Shown here: positions 9,249 through 18,447 of the stretch, in pieces
Numbering within the stretch: the stretch's first letter is position 1
Layout of the letters: every line of letters begins with the position of its first letter
Origin: Mixta sp. Marseille-Q2659
GTDB taxonomy: Bacteria > Pseudomonadota > Gammaproteobacteria > Enterobacterales > Enterobacteriaceae
DNA length: 64,000 nt
Assembly (NCBI RefSeq): GCF_940807255.1
Contig: NZ_CALNWY010000004.1
Span: forward strand, 1-64,000
Direction of reading: 5' to 3'
Made by a program: the position numbers and the translations under genes
Notes under the pieces: generated by a model
Database searches by the model: none
Seen by the model: only the letters and a program-made list of their open reading frames with translations
Told to the model about the DNA's origin: nothing

Positions 9249-9611
9249 TTACTGCGTCGTGCCGTCGGTTTTACGGTCAACATCGCCGCCGCCCTGCTGT
9301 GTCTGAACTTTTTCATTCACGTTAGGACATTTGCCGTCTTTACACTGCGCATTTTGATCCATTTCATCGGCAGACATGCCATTGCTGCCTGCAGTCGGCG
9401 TGCTGCTGCCCGAACCGGTTTGATTAAGACCGGAGTTATTAATTTTGCTGTTATCTACATTATTTGGCGGCAGATTCTCTTTGGCGCCTGGAGCCACTGC
9501 GCCCGCGTCCGCTGCCTGATTGGCTGTGCCGTTATTTCCCGTCGCCGCCAGTGCGGCGCCGCTGCCAAGCGTCATTGCTGCTGTCAGGACTGCAATTGCA
9601 AACTTATTCAT
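9249..9611 (-). CDS. ybgS: YbgS-like exported small protein
   Basis: A 120-aa protein with a clear signal peptide ([13 protein letters not shown]... ALAA, cleavage near residue 23) and a low-complexity mature part rich in Asn, Gly, Thr and Gln. The blocks [29 protein letters not shown] and the C-terminal DRKTDGTTQ match E. coli YbgS in order, and the gene lies between zitB and aroG as there. Two cysteines in CKDGKC could form a disulfide in the periplasm. Function is unknown; the old homeobox name for YbgS has no support. It has its own terminator downstream. Confidence 0.88.
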   Translation of the reverse strand: MNKFAIAVLTAAMTLGSGAALAATGNNGTANQAADAGAVAPGAKENLPPNNVDNSKINNSGLNQTGSGSSTPTAGSNGMSADEMDQNAQCKDGKCPNVNEKVQTQQGGGDVDRKTDGTTQ

Positions 9612-9903
9612 AATTATGCTCCCGTTAATTATTGATAGTTGCTGACGAAACCTGATAGAACTTTTAAATCATCTTTTCATGCAGGCGAAACAATATATCG
9701 CCCAGACAACGTCTGACGAAAACATCTGATGAAAATAATAAATTTTTAAGAACTAACGGTTAAAAGTGTAGTAAGGAACCAAAGAAACGCAAATCACCTG
9801 GCTGCCGTGCTGGCGCAAAGGCGATTTACAGCAGGGTATTCACGGGATAAATTGGGCAGCTTGTGCCCGTTACACACCGGGCAAAATAATGAATGGATAG
9901 CTT

Positions 9904-10959
9904 ATGAATTACCAGAATGATGATTTAAGAATCAAAGAGATAAAAGAACTTTTACCGCCGGTTGCGTTATTAGAAAAATTCCCGGCCACGGAAAAAGCGG
10001 CCGCGACCGTCGCCGCTTCCCGCCTGGCGATCCACAAAATTCTTAAAAATGAAGATGACCGCCTGCTGGTGATTATCGGCCCCTGTTCTATTCACGACGT
10101 TGACGCGGCGAAAGAGTATGCGTCGCGCCTGCTGACGCTGCGCGAATCCCTGAGCGGCGAATTAGAAATCGTCATGCGCGTCTATTTTGAAAAACCGCGT
10201 ACGACGGTGGGCTGGAAAGGGCTGATTAACGATCCGATGATGGACGGCAGCTTCCAGATTAATGACGGTTTGCGCATCGCCCGTAAGCTGCTGCTGGAGA
10301 TCAACGATACCGGTCTGCCTGCTGCAGGCGAGTTCCTGGATATGATTACGCCGCAATATCTGGCGGATTTGATGAGCTGGGGCGCCATCGGCGCGCGTAC
10401 TACCGAATCTCAGGTGCATCGTGAGCTGGCTTCCGGGCTTTCCTGTCCGGTGGGCTTCAAAAACGGCACCGACGGCACCATCAAAGTGGCGATCGACGCC
10501 ATTAACGCCGCCGGTTCGCCGCACTGCTTCCTGTCGGTCACCAAATATGGCCATTCCGCGATTGTGGAAACCAGCGGCAATAGCGACTGTCATATTATTC
10601 TGCGCGGCGGCAAAGAGCCGAATTACAGCGCGCAGCATGTTAGCGCGGTGAAAGCGGGGCTGGAGAAAGCGGGCCTGCCGGCGCAGGTGATGATCGATTT
10701 CAGCCATGCGAACAGCAGCAAGCAGTTCCAGCGTCAAATGGTGGTGGCTGACGATGTGGCGCAGCAGATTAGCGGCGGCGGACAGAGCATTATCGGCGTG
10801 ATGATTGAAAGCCATCTGGTTGAAGGCAATCAAAGCCTCGAAAGCGGCGAGCCGCTGGTTTACGGCAAAAGCGTGACGGATGCCTGCATCGGCTGGGAAG
10901 ATACCGAGAAGGTGTTGCAGCAGCTGGCGGCAGCGGTAAAAGCGCGCCGGGGCGTTTAA
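9904..10959 (+). CDS. aroG: Phospho-2-dehydro-3-deoxyheptonate aldolase (Phe-sensitive type)
   Basis: A 351-aa DAHP synthase that condenses phosphoenolpyruvate and erythrose 4-phosphate, the first step of aromatic amino acid synthesis. It starts MNYQNDDLRIKEIKELLPPVAL and holds the class I motifs IIGPCSIHD, RVYFEKPRTTVGWKG and MIDFSHANS, with a metal-binding Cys in GPCS. Length and N-terminus fit the phenylalanine-inhibited AroG isozyme, and the neighbours ybgS and gpmA agree. The 292-bp region before it carries no obvious TyrR box that I could support. Confidence 0.97.
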   Translation: MNYQNDDLRIKEIKELLPPVALLEKFPATEKAAATVAASRLAIHKILKNEDDRLLVIIGPCSIHDVDAAKEYASRLLTLRESLSGELEIVMRVYFEKPRTTVGWKGLINDPMMDGSFQINDGLRIARKLLLEINDTGLPAAGEFLDMITPQYLADLMSWGAIGARTTESQVHRELASGLSCPVGFKNGTDGTIKVAIDAINAAGSPHCFLSVTKYGHSAIVETSGNSDCHIILRGGKEPNYSAQHVSAVKAGLEKAGLPAQVMIDFSHANSSKQFQRQMVVADDVAQQISGGGQSIIGVMIESHLVEGNQSLESGEPLVYGKSVTDACIGWEDTEKVLQQLAAAVKARRGV

Positions 10960-10988
10960 AACCCGCTAAGCAGCGCATAAGCGCCAAT

Positions 10989-11017
10989 AAAAAAACCCGC
11001 CGATCGGCGGGTTTTTT
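10989..11017. terminator. Bidirectional terminator between aroG and gpmA
   Basis: CCCGCCGATCGGCGGG (10996-11011) is a GC-rich self-complementary hairpin flanked by an A-run (10989-10995) and a T-run (11012-11017). It serves the convergent genes aroG and gpmA. Confidence 0.92.
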
Positions 11018-11029
11018 ATGCAGAACGAA

Positions 11030-11782
11030 TTACTTCGCTTTGCCCTGGTTCGCTACCGCTGCGGCTTTCGCTGCGATTTCGTCAGCGTCGCCCAGATAGT
11101 AGTGTTTGATGGGCTTGAAGTTTTCATCGAACTCATAAACCAGCGGTACGCCGGTCGGGATGTTGAGTTCGAGGATCTCTTCTTCGCTCATATCGTCCAG
11201 GTATTTCACCAGCGCGCGCAGAGAGTTACCGTGCGCGGCGATGATCACTTTCTCACCGCTTTTCAGGCGCGGCAGAATGGATTCATTCCAGTAAGGAATT
11301 ACGCGTTCGATGGTCAGCGCCAGGCTTTCAGTGGTCGGCAGCTGCTCAGCGGTCAGTTTCGCATAGCGCGGATCGTGGCCAGGGAAACGCTCGTCGCTGC
11401 GATCCAGCTCCGGCGGCGTCACCGCGAAGCCGCGACGCCACTGTTTCACCTGATCGTCGCCATATTTTTCAGCGGTTTCAGCTTTGTTCAGACCCTGCAA
11501 CGCACCGTAGTGACGTTCGTTCAGACGCCAGGATTTTTCAACCGGCAGCCAGGCCTGATCCAGTTCGTCGAGAATGTTCCACAGGGTGTGAATTGCGCGC
11601 TTCAGTACGGAGGTGTAAGCGAAATCAAAGGTAAAACCTTCTTTTTTCAGCAGCTGACCTGCTGCTTTCGCTTCTCCGCGGCCCTTATCGGAAAGATCAA
11701 CATCGTACCATCCGGTAAAGCGGTTTTCGTTGTTCCACTGGCTTTCGCCGTGGCGCACCAGAACCAGCTTAGTTACAGCCAT
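11030..11782 (-). CDS. gpmA: 2,3-bisphosphoglycerate-dependent phosphoglycerate mutase
   Basis: A 250-aa glycolytic enzyme that interconverts 3- and 2-phosphoglycerate. The N-terminal [10 protein letters not shown] carries the phospho-accepting His near residue 11, and the second catalytic His is in [10 protein letters not shown]. Length equals the E. coli enzyme, and the C-terminal [11 protein letters not shown] tail is typical. It has a standard ribosome site (AAGGAGT) before the start. It is convergent with aroG across a shared terminator. Confidence 0.98.
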   Translation of the reverse strand: MAVTKLVLVRHGESQWNNENRFTGWYDVDLSDKGRGEAKAAGQLLKKEGFTFDFAYTSVLKRAIHTLWNILDELDQAWLPVEKSWRLNERHYGALQGLNKAETAEKYGDDQVKQWRRGFAVTPPELDRSDERFPGHDPRYAKLTAEQLPTTESLALTIERVIPYWNESILPRLKSGEKVIIAAHGNSLRALVKYLDDMSEEEILELNIPTGVPLVYEFDENFKPIKHYYLGDADEIAAKAAAVANQGKAK

Positions 11783-11928
11783 AGCTTAACTCCTTAACGC
11801 TCGTATGATAATGAAAGCATTATATTGCCGTCGCGCGCGGCACGGCAATTGATAGTGCCCTACCATAGCGGAAATCTACGCAGGGCGTAAGTAGTTAGCC
11901 TGCGCGATGCCTGTTTTTCAGCCTGTTG

Positions 11929-12960
11929 TTATTCCGCCGTTAATGTATAGCGGGTAACACTGTAATAGGTTTCACCTGGTTGTAACCAACAGTCAGGCTG
12001 AGGCCATTCAGGATGGTTCGGCGAGTCCGGCAGGAACTCGCTTTCCAGCGCGATGCCCTGGAATGCATTATAGCTGCCCTGGTCGCGTGCGGGCGTGCCT
12101 TCCAGATAATTGCCGCTGTAGAACTGGAGCGCGGATGCCGAAGTGTGTACCGTTAGCTTCAGTTTGCTGTCCGCCGACCAGAGCTGTGCGGCGGGCTGTT
12201 GCGCCTCGCGCGGATTGAGCAAAAAGGCGTGATCGTAACCCTGCACCAGGCGCTGATCTTCATCCTGCAAAAAGTCGCGGCCAATGGATTTTGGCTGGCG
12301 GAAATCAAAGCCGCCGTTCTCCACCGGCTGCAGCGGCGCGCGCGGAATGCCTTCGCTGCTGACCGGCAGATAGCTGTCGGCGCTGAGCTGCAGCGTATGC
12401 TGGCGCGCATCGCCGTGATGCGCATCCAGGTTGAAATAGGCGTGGTTGGTCAGATTGACCGGGCAGGGCCGATCGACCTGCGCCTCCCAACTGATGGTCA
12501 GGCAGTTATTATCATCCAGACGGTACTCCACCTGCGCCACTAAATTGCCGGGATAGCCCTGATCGCCATCGGGCGAATCGATGCGGTAACGCACGCTGTT
12601 TTCGCTCTGGTTGACAATCTGCCAGCGCCGTTTGTCAAAGCCTTCCGGCCCGCCGTGCAGCTGATGCGCGCCCTGGTTCGCCAGCAGCGTAATGCCGGCC
12701 TCGTTCAGGCGGGCATTGGCGATGCGATTCGCATAGCGCCCGACGGTCGCGCCGAGATAGGCGGTCTGGTTAAGGTAATCGGATGGCGTGGCGCAGCCCA
12801 GCAGCGCCTCGCGCACGCTGCCATCTTTCATCGGCACACGCGCCGACAACCAGGTGGCGCCCCAGTCCATAAAAGTGGCCACCATTCCGTTGCCGTTGCG
12901 CAGCACGGTAATGCGCCACGGCTGCCCATCGGGCGCCAGTGACGTTGCCTCGTTTAGCAT
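11929..12960 (-). CDS. galM: Aldose 1-epimerase (mutarotase)
   Basis: A 343-aa cytoplasmic enzyme that interconverts the alpha and beta anomers of galactose, feeding alpha-galactose to galactokinase. The conserved catalytic His is in LTNHAYFNL, and the general-base Glu is probably in [10 protein letters not shown] near the C-terminus. It is the last gene of the gal operon here, and its start overlaps the end of galK by 7 bp. Confidence 0.95.
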   Translation of the reverse strand: MLNEATSLAPDGQPWRITVLRNGNGMVATFMDWGATWLSARVPMKDGSVREALLGCATPSDYLNQTAYLGATVGRYANRIANARLNEAGITLLANQGAHQLHGGPEGFDKRRWQIVNQSENSVRYRIDSPDGDQGYPGNLVAQVEYRLDDNNCLTISWEAQVDRPCPVNLTNHAYFNLDAHHGDARQHTLQLSADSYLPVSSEGIPRAPLQPVENGGFDFRQPKSIGRDFLQDEDQRLVQGYDHAFLLNPREAQQPAAQLWSADSKLKLTVHTSASALQFYSGNYLEGTPARDQGSYNAFQGIALESEFLPDSPNHPEWPQPDCWLQPGETYYSVTRYTLTAE

Positions 12961-14101
12961 TGTCCCGCTCCTTCCGATGCCTGACAGACGTAAAAGGTCT
13001 CTTTGATGCCGGTTTTGGCTTCGTACTGGCTGGCGACCGCCGCTTTGACCGGCTCGACCAGATCGAGCGGCATCAGCGCCACTACGCAGCCGCCGAAGCC
13101 GCCGCCGGTCATGCGCACGCCGCCTTTATCGCCGATTACCTCTTTCACCAGCTCAACCAGCAGATCGATTGGCGGTACGGTAATTTCAAAGTCATCGCGC
13201 ATGGAAGCGTGTGACTCCGCCATCAGCTCGCCCATACGTTTCAGGTCGCCTTTGCTCAGCGCTTCGGCGGCTTCCAGCGTACGTGCATTTTCGGTCAACA
13301 CATGGCGAACGCGTTTCGCGACCTGCGCATCCAGTTCATGCTCGACCGCCCGGAACTGTTCAATATCTATATCACGCAGCGCGGGCTGGCTAAAGAAGCG
13401 CGCACCGGTTTCGCACTGTTCGCGGCGGGTGTTATATTCGCTGCCGACCAGGCTGCGGCGGAAGTTGGAGTTGATAATCACTACCGCCACGTCTTTCGGC
13501 ATCGGCACCGCACGCGTGCCCAGCGTGCGGCAGTCGAGCAGCATCGCATGATCTTTTTTACCCAGTGCCGAAATCAGCTGGTCCATAATGCCGCAGTTGC
13601 AGCCAACAAACTGGTTCTCCGCTTCCTGGCCGTTCACCGCGATTTCAGCGCCATCCAGCGGCAGATGATAAAGCTGTTGGAACACCGTGCCGACCGCCAC
13701 TTCCAGCGAGGCGGAGGAACTCAGGCCTGCGCCCTGCGGCACGTTGCCGCTAATCACCAGATCGGCGCCGTTAAAATTGCTGTTGCGCTGCTGTAAGTGT
13801 TTCACCACGCCGCGCACGTAGTTAGCCCACATCGGCTCTTTCACGCTCATGATCGGCTCATCCAGCGAGAAAATGTCCTGCTGGTTATCGTAATCGACGG
13901 CGATCACCCGCACCTGGCGATCGTCGCGTTTCGCGCAGCTGATCACCGTTTGATAATCGATCGCGCAGGGCAGCACGAAACCGTCGTTGTAGTCGGTATG
14001 CTCGCCAATCAGGTTGACGCGGCCCGGCGCCTGAATCGTGTGGGTCGGCTGATAGCCGAACTGCTGCTGGAAAATCTGGGCGGTAGTGGTTTTAACGTCA
14101 T
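12954..14101 (-). CDS. galK: Galactokinase, with probable 1-base deletion just after the start codon
   Basis: A GHMP-family kinase that phosphorylates galactose at C1. The body is intact: [15 protein letters not shown], the ATP loop [14 protein letters not shown], and MTGGGFGG. The expected start is ATG 14101-14099, which overlaps the galT stop as ATGA and has GGGAG at ideal spacing, but it is out of frame with the body by one base. Adding one A to the A-run at 14090-14093 gives an [11 protein letters not shown] start and 382 codons, the exact E. coli length. Without that base, translation would need the GTG at 14135 inside galT, which has no ribosome site. See findings. Confidence 0.85.
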
Positions 14102-15150
14102 TCTGAGTCTCCCGTCTGGCGGAAATGAATATCACTGACAGAACGCAGGCGCTCCGCTGCCTGCTCTGCGGTTAAGTCACGCTGGGTTTCTGCCAGCATT
14201 TCGTACCCAACCATAAATTTACGTACCGTCGCTGAACGCAGCAGCGGCGGATAAAAATGGGCGTGCAACTGCCAGTGGCTGTTCTCTTCGCCATTAAACG
14301 GTGCGCCGTGCCAGCCCATCGAGTAGGGGAAGGAACACTGAAACAGGTTATCGTAGCGGCTGGTCAGCTTTTTCAGTGCCAGCGCCAGGTCGCTGCGCTG
14401 CGCCTCGGTGAGATCCACCAGACGCAGAATATGGGTTTTCGGCAGCAGCAGCGTTTCAAACGGCCAGGCGGCCCACCAGGGCACCACCGCCAGCCAGTGT
14501 TCAGTTTCCACTACGGTGCGGCTGCCATCTTTCAGTTCACGCGCCACGTAATCCACCAGCATCGGCGAGCCGTGCTGCTGCCAGTAAGTGCGCTGATGTT
14601 GATCTTCGCGCTGTACTTCATTCGGCAGAAAGCTGTTCGCCCAGACCTGACCATGAGGATGTGGGTTAGAGCAGCCCATCGCCGCGCCTTTATTTTCAAA
14701 AACCTGTACCCATGGATAGTGCTGGCCCAGCTCGGCGGTTTGCTGCTGCCAGGTGCTGACCACTTCTTCCAGTGCCGTCAGGCTCAGCTCCGGCAGCGTT
14801 TTGCTGTGATCTGGCGAAAAACAGATGACCCGGCTGGTGCCGCGTGCGCTTTCACAGCGCATCAGCATATCGTCGCTCTGCGGCGCTTCCGGCGTATCAA
14901 CCATTAGCGCGGCAAAGTCATTTTTAAAAACGTAGGTGCCGGAATAGTCAGGGTTTTTATCGCCGGTGACACGCGTATTGCCCGGACAGAGGAAACAGTC
15001 GGGATCGTGTTTCGGCAGTTGTTGTACGGCCGGAGCCTCCTGCGCGCCCTGCCATGGGCGTTTAGCGCGGTGCGGAGAAACCAGTACCCACTGATCGGTC
15101 AGCGGATTGTAACGGCGATGCGGGTGATCGACCGGATTGAATTTTTCCAT
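14098..15150 (-). CDS. galT: Galactose-1-phosphate uridylyltransferase
   Basis: A 350-aa enzyme that exchanges UMP between UDP-glucose and galactose 1-phosphate. The active-site HPH motif is in [11 protein letters not shown], and zinc/iron ligands are suggested by CFLCPGN and [15 protein letters not shown]. It is the first gene of the operon here; the epimerase gene galE, which precedes galT in E. coli, is absent from the window. Its stop codon overlaps the conventional galK start. Two GalR/GalS-type operators lie 83-186 bp upstream. Confidence 0.97.
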   Translation of the reverse strand: MEKFNPVDHPHRRYNPLTDQWVLVSPHRAKRPWQGAQEAPAVQQLPKHDPDCFLCPGNTRVTGDKNPDYSGTYVFKNDFAALMVDTPEAPQSDDMLMRCESARGTSRVICFSPDHSKTLPELSLTALEEVVSTWQQQTAELGQHYPWVQVFENKGAAMGCSNPHPHGQVWANSFLPNEVQREDQHQRTYWQQHGSPMLVDYVARELKDGSRTVVETEHWLAVVPWWAAWPFETLLLPKTHILRLVDLTEAQRSDLALALKKLTSRYDNLFQCSFPYSMGWHGAPFNGEENSHWQLHAHFYPPLLRSATVRKFMVGYEMLAETQRDLTAEQAAERLRSVSDIHFRQTGDSE

Positions 15151-15232
15151 GTTGTGTCCTGATAGCTGACTTAATCGCAGAATAAAAAAATAGCACAGTG
15201 TAAAACGCGAAAGCGTGATCCAGTCTGGATAA

Positions 15233-15248
15233 ATGGAATCGTTTACAC
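15233..15248. promoter_or_regulatory. GalR/GalS operator, proximal
   Basis: ATGGAATCGTTTACAC matches the GalR/GalS consensus GTGNAANCGNTTNCAC at every fixed position except the first. Read on the minus strand it is 15 of 16 identical to the E. coli gal external operator as I remember it. It lies 83 bp before the galT start. Confidence 0.85.
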
Positions 15249-15320
15249 AAGCTGAAAATTCTTATTTGCCAGATGGCATGGCGTATGCGGCGCAGGGCTT
15301 TTATTTTGCATGAGGAAAAT

Positions 15321-15336
15321 ATGGTAACGGTTACAC
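15321..15336. promoter_or_regulatory. GalR/GalS operator, distal
   Basis: ATGGTAACGGTTACAC matches the GalR/GalS consensus except at positions 1 and 5, and resembles the E. coli internal gal operator. Its centre is 88 bp from that of the proximal site, so a looped repressor complex of the E. coli kind is plausible. Confidence 0.75.
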
Positions 15337-15438
15337 TTGTTCAAATTGCGGTCATACGCTTAAACGCGGCAATAAAGAAAAGAGCAGAGACGGCATGGAA
15401 AAGAAAGGGATGCGGGAAAAACGAAGACGGTAAGATCG

Positions 15439-15502
15439 CCGGTGAAGCGGTAAAGCGGTAAAGCGGTAAAGCGGTAAAGCGGTAAAGCGGTGAAGCGGTG
15501 AA
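15439..15502 (+). repeat. 8-bp tandem repeat (8 units)
   Basis: Eight head-to-tail copies of an 8-mer: one CCGGTGAA, five GCGGTAAA and two GCGGTGAA. It lies in the 500-bp gap between galT and modF, outside any supported gene. It is a microsatellite-type tract that could vary in copy number by slippage. Confidence 0.95.
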
Positions 15503-15589
15503 GCTGGGTAACTGAAAATTGGCAACCAGGATGGCAGGGTAAGCAGGAAGGTTAGGCAAGTCAGGCAAAAAAGCATTTTCTGCGGCCTG

Positions 15590-15622
<33 letters not shown>

Positions 15623-15625
15623 TTC

Positions 15626-15644
15626 GGCCCGGCGTCACCGGGCC
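15626..15644 (-). terminator. Hairpin after modF, weak terminator
   Basis: GGCCCGG (15626-15632) and CCGGGCC (15638-15644) form a 7-bp GC stem with a 5-nt loop, 7 bp after the modF stop on the minus strand. No T-run follows on that strand, so termination may be inefficient or Rho-assisted. Confidence 0.5.
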
Positions 15645-15650
15645 TTCCCT

Positions 15651-17120
15651 TTAGCTCAGCGCATCGATCTGATATCCATAACGGCCATCCTGCGGCACAA
15701 AGCTCAAACGATGAGTAATACACTGCGGCGCATCTTCTGCATGATGTGAAACGAACAGCAGCTGCGTCCGGCCTTCGGCAATCAGCACGTCAACGAAACG
15801 GCGTACCAGCTGTCGATTAATTGGATCCAGTCCCTGCAGCGGCTCATCAAGGATCAGCAGCGTCGGATGTTTCACCAGCGCACGCGCAATCAATACCAGC
15901 CGCTGCTGGCCCCAGGAGAGGCTATGAAACGGCGCATCCGCCAGCTTTTCCATGCCCAGCAGCGCCAGCCAGCTATTGGCAAGCGTTCGCTGCCGATCGG
16001 AAACCGCCTGATAAAGCCCAATGGAATCAAAATAGCCGGAGAGAATAACGTTGCGCACGCTGATGGCGACGCGATAATCCAGATGCAGGCTGCTGCTGAC
16101 GTAGCCGATATGCTGCTTAATATCCCAGATGGTTTCGCCGCTGCCGCGCCGCCGTCCAAACAGCGTTAAATCATTGCTGTAGCCCTGCGGATGATCGCCG
16201 GTAACCAGACTCAGCAGGGTAGATTTCCCGGCGCCGTTCGGCCCAACGATTTGCCAGTGCTGGCCTGGTTTTACTTCCCAGCTCAGGCCATGCAGCACCG
16301 GCTGGTCGTTGTAGCTCACCACGCCGTTTTTCAACACGATCCGCGCTTCATCGGGCGCCAGCTGCGGCTGCTGCGCAGGATTATCCGCCTCCGGCAGCGC
16401 CATTCCGGCCAGACGTTCGCTGTGCGCCAGCTGTGCAATGAGCGCTTCTTCCAGCACCTCGCTGCGTGCGCCGACATGCGTTAAATGGCACTCCGCCAGC
16501 ACGCCGATGCGCTCAACAAAAGCGGGAATATCATCAAACCGATTCAGCACCAGCACCAGCGTATAGCCCTGCTGATGCAGCTCCTCAAGCAGCGCGGCAA
16601 GGCTGGCGCGCGAAGCGGTATCCAGCCCGTCGAAAGGCTCGTCCAGCACCAGCAGATCGGGCTGAGCCATCAGCGCCTGGCAGAGTAAGGTTTTGCGCGT
16701 TTCGCCGGTGGAGAGATATTTAAAGCGGCGATCCAGCAGGTATTCAATGCCGAACAGCTGCGCCAGCTGACGACAGCGCGCCGCATCTTTTACCTCGTCC
16801 TGAATCATTTCTGCTGCGGTGCGGCCAGTATCCTCTTCGCCTTCGCTAAGCAGATCGGTATTGTTACGTTGCCACTCTTCCTGCACCAGCTTTTGCAGCT
16901 TTTCCAGCGACAGGCGCGTCGGGCGCGCAAAATCATGCTGAACGCTGCCCTGTAACGGTGGGAGTTCACCGGTTAGCGCGCGCGCCAGCGAAGATTTGCC
17001 GCTGCCGTTCGCCCCCACAAAAGCCCAGCTTTGGCCGCTTTGCAGCGTTAAATCGTTAAGCGTCAGTATTCGGGTATCGCTAAGACGAAACGTGCCTTGC
17101 GAAATTTGCAACGTAGCCAT
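15651..17120 (-). CDS. modF: Molybdate-linked tandem ABC ATPase
   Basis: A 489-aa protein made of two ABC ATPase domains. The first has Walker A GANGSGKSS, signature LSTGETRK and Walker B LLVLDEPFDGLD; the second has GPNGAGKST, LSWGQQR and LLILDEPLQGLD. It has no membrane segment. E. coli ModF has the same layout and is encoded downstream of modE, as here, 76 bp after it. Its exact role in molybdenum metabolism is unsettled. Regulation by ModE through the shared transcript is likely. Confidence 0.95.
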   Translation of the reverse strand: MATLQISQGTFRLSDTRILTLNDLTLQSGQSWAFVGANGSGKSSLARALTGELPPLQGSVQHDFARPTRLSLEKLQKLVQEEWQRNNTDLLSEGEEDTGRTAAEMIQDEVKDAARCRQLAQLFGIEYLLDRRFKYLSTGETRKTLLCQALMAQPDLLVLDEPFDGLDTASRASLAALLEELHQQGYTLVLVLNRFDDIPAFVERIGVLAECHLTHVGARSEVLEEALIAQLAHSERLAGMALPEADNPAQQPQLAPDEARIVLKNGVVSYNDQPVLHGLSWEVKPGQHWQIVGPNGAGKSTLLSLVTGDHPQGYSNDLTLFGRRRGSGETIWDIKQHIGYVSSSLHLDYRVAISVRNVILSGYFDSIGLYQAVSDRQRTLANSWLALLGMEKLADAPFHSLSWGQQRLVLIARALVKHPTLLILDEPLQGLDPINRQLVRRFVDVLIAEGRTQLLFVSHHAEDAPQCITHRLSFVPQDGRYGYQIDALS

Positions 17121-17196
17121 TTTTCATTCCGTTTTTTGCAGCGTGAAAAACCTTTCTAATGGCTGGCTGGAGGCTTGTCAAACGGCCATAACGGAT

Positions 17197-17979
17197 TCAG
17201 AGCAGCGTCGCGATAATCACCCGATCGGCATTAAAATGTGCTATTACCACGGCGCCTGGCTGTAGATTTTGCTGGGCGACTTGCTCATTGCTAACGGTGG
17301 CGCATAAAGTCTCGCCGCTCGCCAGGCTCATCAGCACTTCGCTCTGCTGCTCGCCGCGTTCAATGGCGTTGATAGTGCAGGGGAGCTGATTATCAGCCCC
17401 GGAGGCGTCTCGGCTGACTTCAATCCAAGGCGCTTTAATTAACAGCAGCACCTCTTTTCCGGCGCTGAGCTGAAGACGATCGGCGCTCTGGCGTGTCAGG
17501 GCCGCTTTCAGGCGCGTCTGACCATCGGCCAGCAACACCTCCAGATGCTGCTGCACCTGCTCTGCATCGCGGTGCAGCACGGTACCGAACAGCTGATTGC
17601 GCGCGCTGGTCTGCAGTGAAAAGCGGGCAATCGCGGCCAACAGGCTATCCAGCGGCAGCCCATCGTCCTGCAGCACATCAAAGGCCTTCTGCTGGATTTG
17701 CTCCAGCAAACGGAACAGTTCAATAAGACGTTCGCCGTAGCGCGTCAGCTGCGCGCCGCCGCCGCCTTTGCCGCCGGTGGCGCGTTCTACCAGCGTGCGC
17801 TCCGCCAGCTGGTTCATCTCATTAATCGCATCCCAGGCGCTTTTATAGCTGATGCCCGCCAGCTTTGCGCCCTGACTAATGGAACCGGTATGCTTGATCT
17901 GCTGTAGCAGCGCAATCCGGCGCGGATCGGCAAACAGCTTCTGCTGTAGTCGAATAATCAGTGAAATATCAGCCTGCAT
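17197..17979 (-). CDS. modE: Molybdate-responsive transcriptional regulator
   Basis: A 260-aa dimeric regulator that binds molybdate and represses modABC. Residues about 1-120 form the winged helix-turn-helix, with GSISQGAKLAGISYKSAW and ATGGKGGGGAQLT nearly identical to E. coli ModE. The C-terminal half holds the two Mop-like molybdate-binding repeats. I chose the start MQADISL at 17979 because it aligns with E. coli MQAEILL; an ATG 10 codons upstream has no homologous extension. A matching ModE box lies before modA at 18408-18431. Confidence 0.95.
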   Translation of the reverse strand: MQADISLIIRLQQKLFADPRRIALLQQIKHTGSISQGAKLAGISYKSAWDAINEMNQLAERTLVERATGGKGGGGAQLTRYGERLIELFRLLEQIQQKAFDVLQDDGLPLDSLLAAIARFSLQTSARNQLFGTVLHRDAEQVQQHLEVLLADGQTRLKAALTRQSADRLQLSAGKEVLLLIKAPWIEVSRDASGADNQLPCTINAIERGEQQSEVLMSLASGETLCATVSNEQVAQQNLQPGAVVIAHFNADRVIIATLL

Positions 17980-18143
17980 ACGAAGCCCTGTAAAGTGAAC
18001 CTGGCGCAATTGTAAAAGAGGCGGCAGAGGGTGTCACGGCGTTACGGCGCGCCGTTTAAGGAAAGGTAAAGCGCACAAAAGGCCAGTGCGTTTTTTATCA
18101 CATTGGTTAAAATAGTTTTTTTACCGCAATAAACGAGGCAACT

Positions 18144-18299
18144 ATGCTGGAGTTATTAAAAAGCCTTGCTGTCGCCGTGATCATGGTGCCGATCGTAATG
18201 GCGATTATCCTTGGCCTGATCTATGGCCTTGGCGAAGTCTTTAACGTCATTTCAAAATTCGGTCATCGTAATGACCAACCGGCAAAGCATCGTCAGTAA
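18144..18299 (+). CDS. acrZ: AcrAB-TolC efflux pump accessory protein
   Basis: A 51-aa single-span membrane protein. It begins [18 protein letters not shown] and continues through [13 protein letters not shown], matching E. coli AcrZ (YbhT), which binds AcrB and helps export some drugs. One hydrophobic helix covers about residues 8-30, with a charged His/Arg/Lys tail. A GAGG ribosome site precedes the ATG. A possible -10 (TAAAAT, 18108-18113) lies upstream. Location between modE and modA is the same as in E. coli. Confidence 0.95.
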   Translation: MLELLKSLAVAVIMVPIVMAIILGLIYGLGEVFNVISKFGHRNDQPAKHRQ

Positions 18300-18325
18300 G
18301 CTTACCGCACTCTCTTTCTTTATCG

Positions 18326-18350
18326 CAGGGCCGACATGATGTCGGCCCTG
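18326..18350 (+). terminator. Terminator after acrZ
   Basis: CAGGGCCGACAT (18326-18337) and ATGTCGGCCCTG (18339-18350) form a perfect palindrome with a one-base centre, followed by CTGTTTTC. It lies 26 bp after acrZ and before the modA promoter. Confidence 0.82.
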
Positions 18351-18407
18351 CTGTTTTCGCTCTCCGCGCTTTCGCTTTGATCAAACGTATGACAGCCTTC
18401 CCGGTAT

Positions 18408-18431
18408 CGTTATAGTATGCGCTACATAACG
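18408..18431 (+). promoter_or_regulatory. ModE operator of modABC
   Basis: CGTTATAG-TATGCGC-TACATAACG closely matches the E. coli modA operator, with inverted CGTTAT and ATAACG arms. It lies 16 bp before the modA start and should overlap the transcription start, so molybdate-bound ModE would repress. Confidence 0.9.
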
Positions 18432-18447
18432 TAACCGGGAGAAAACT

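Noticed and set aside
15273-15461. 62-aa ORF running into the 8-bp tandem repeat
   Set aside because: It covers the distal gal operator and the repeats, is low complexity at its end, and has no homology I know.
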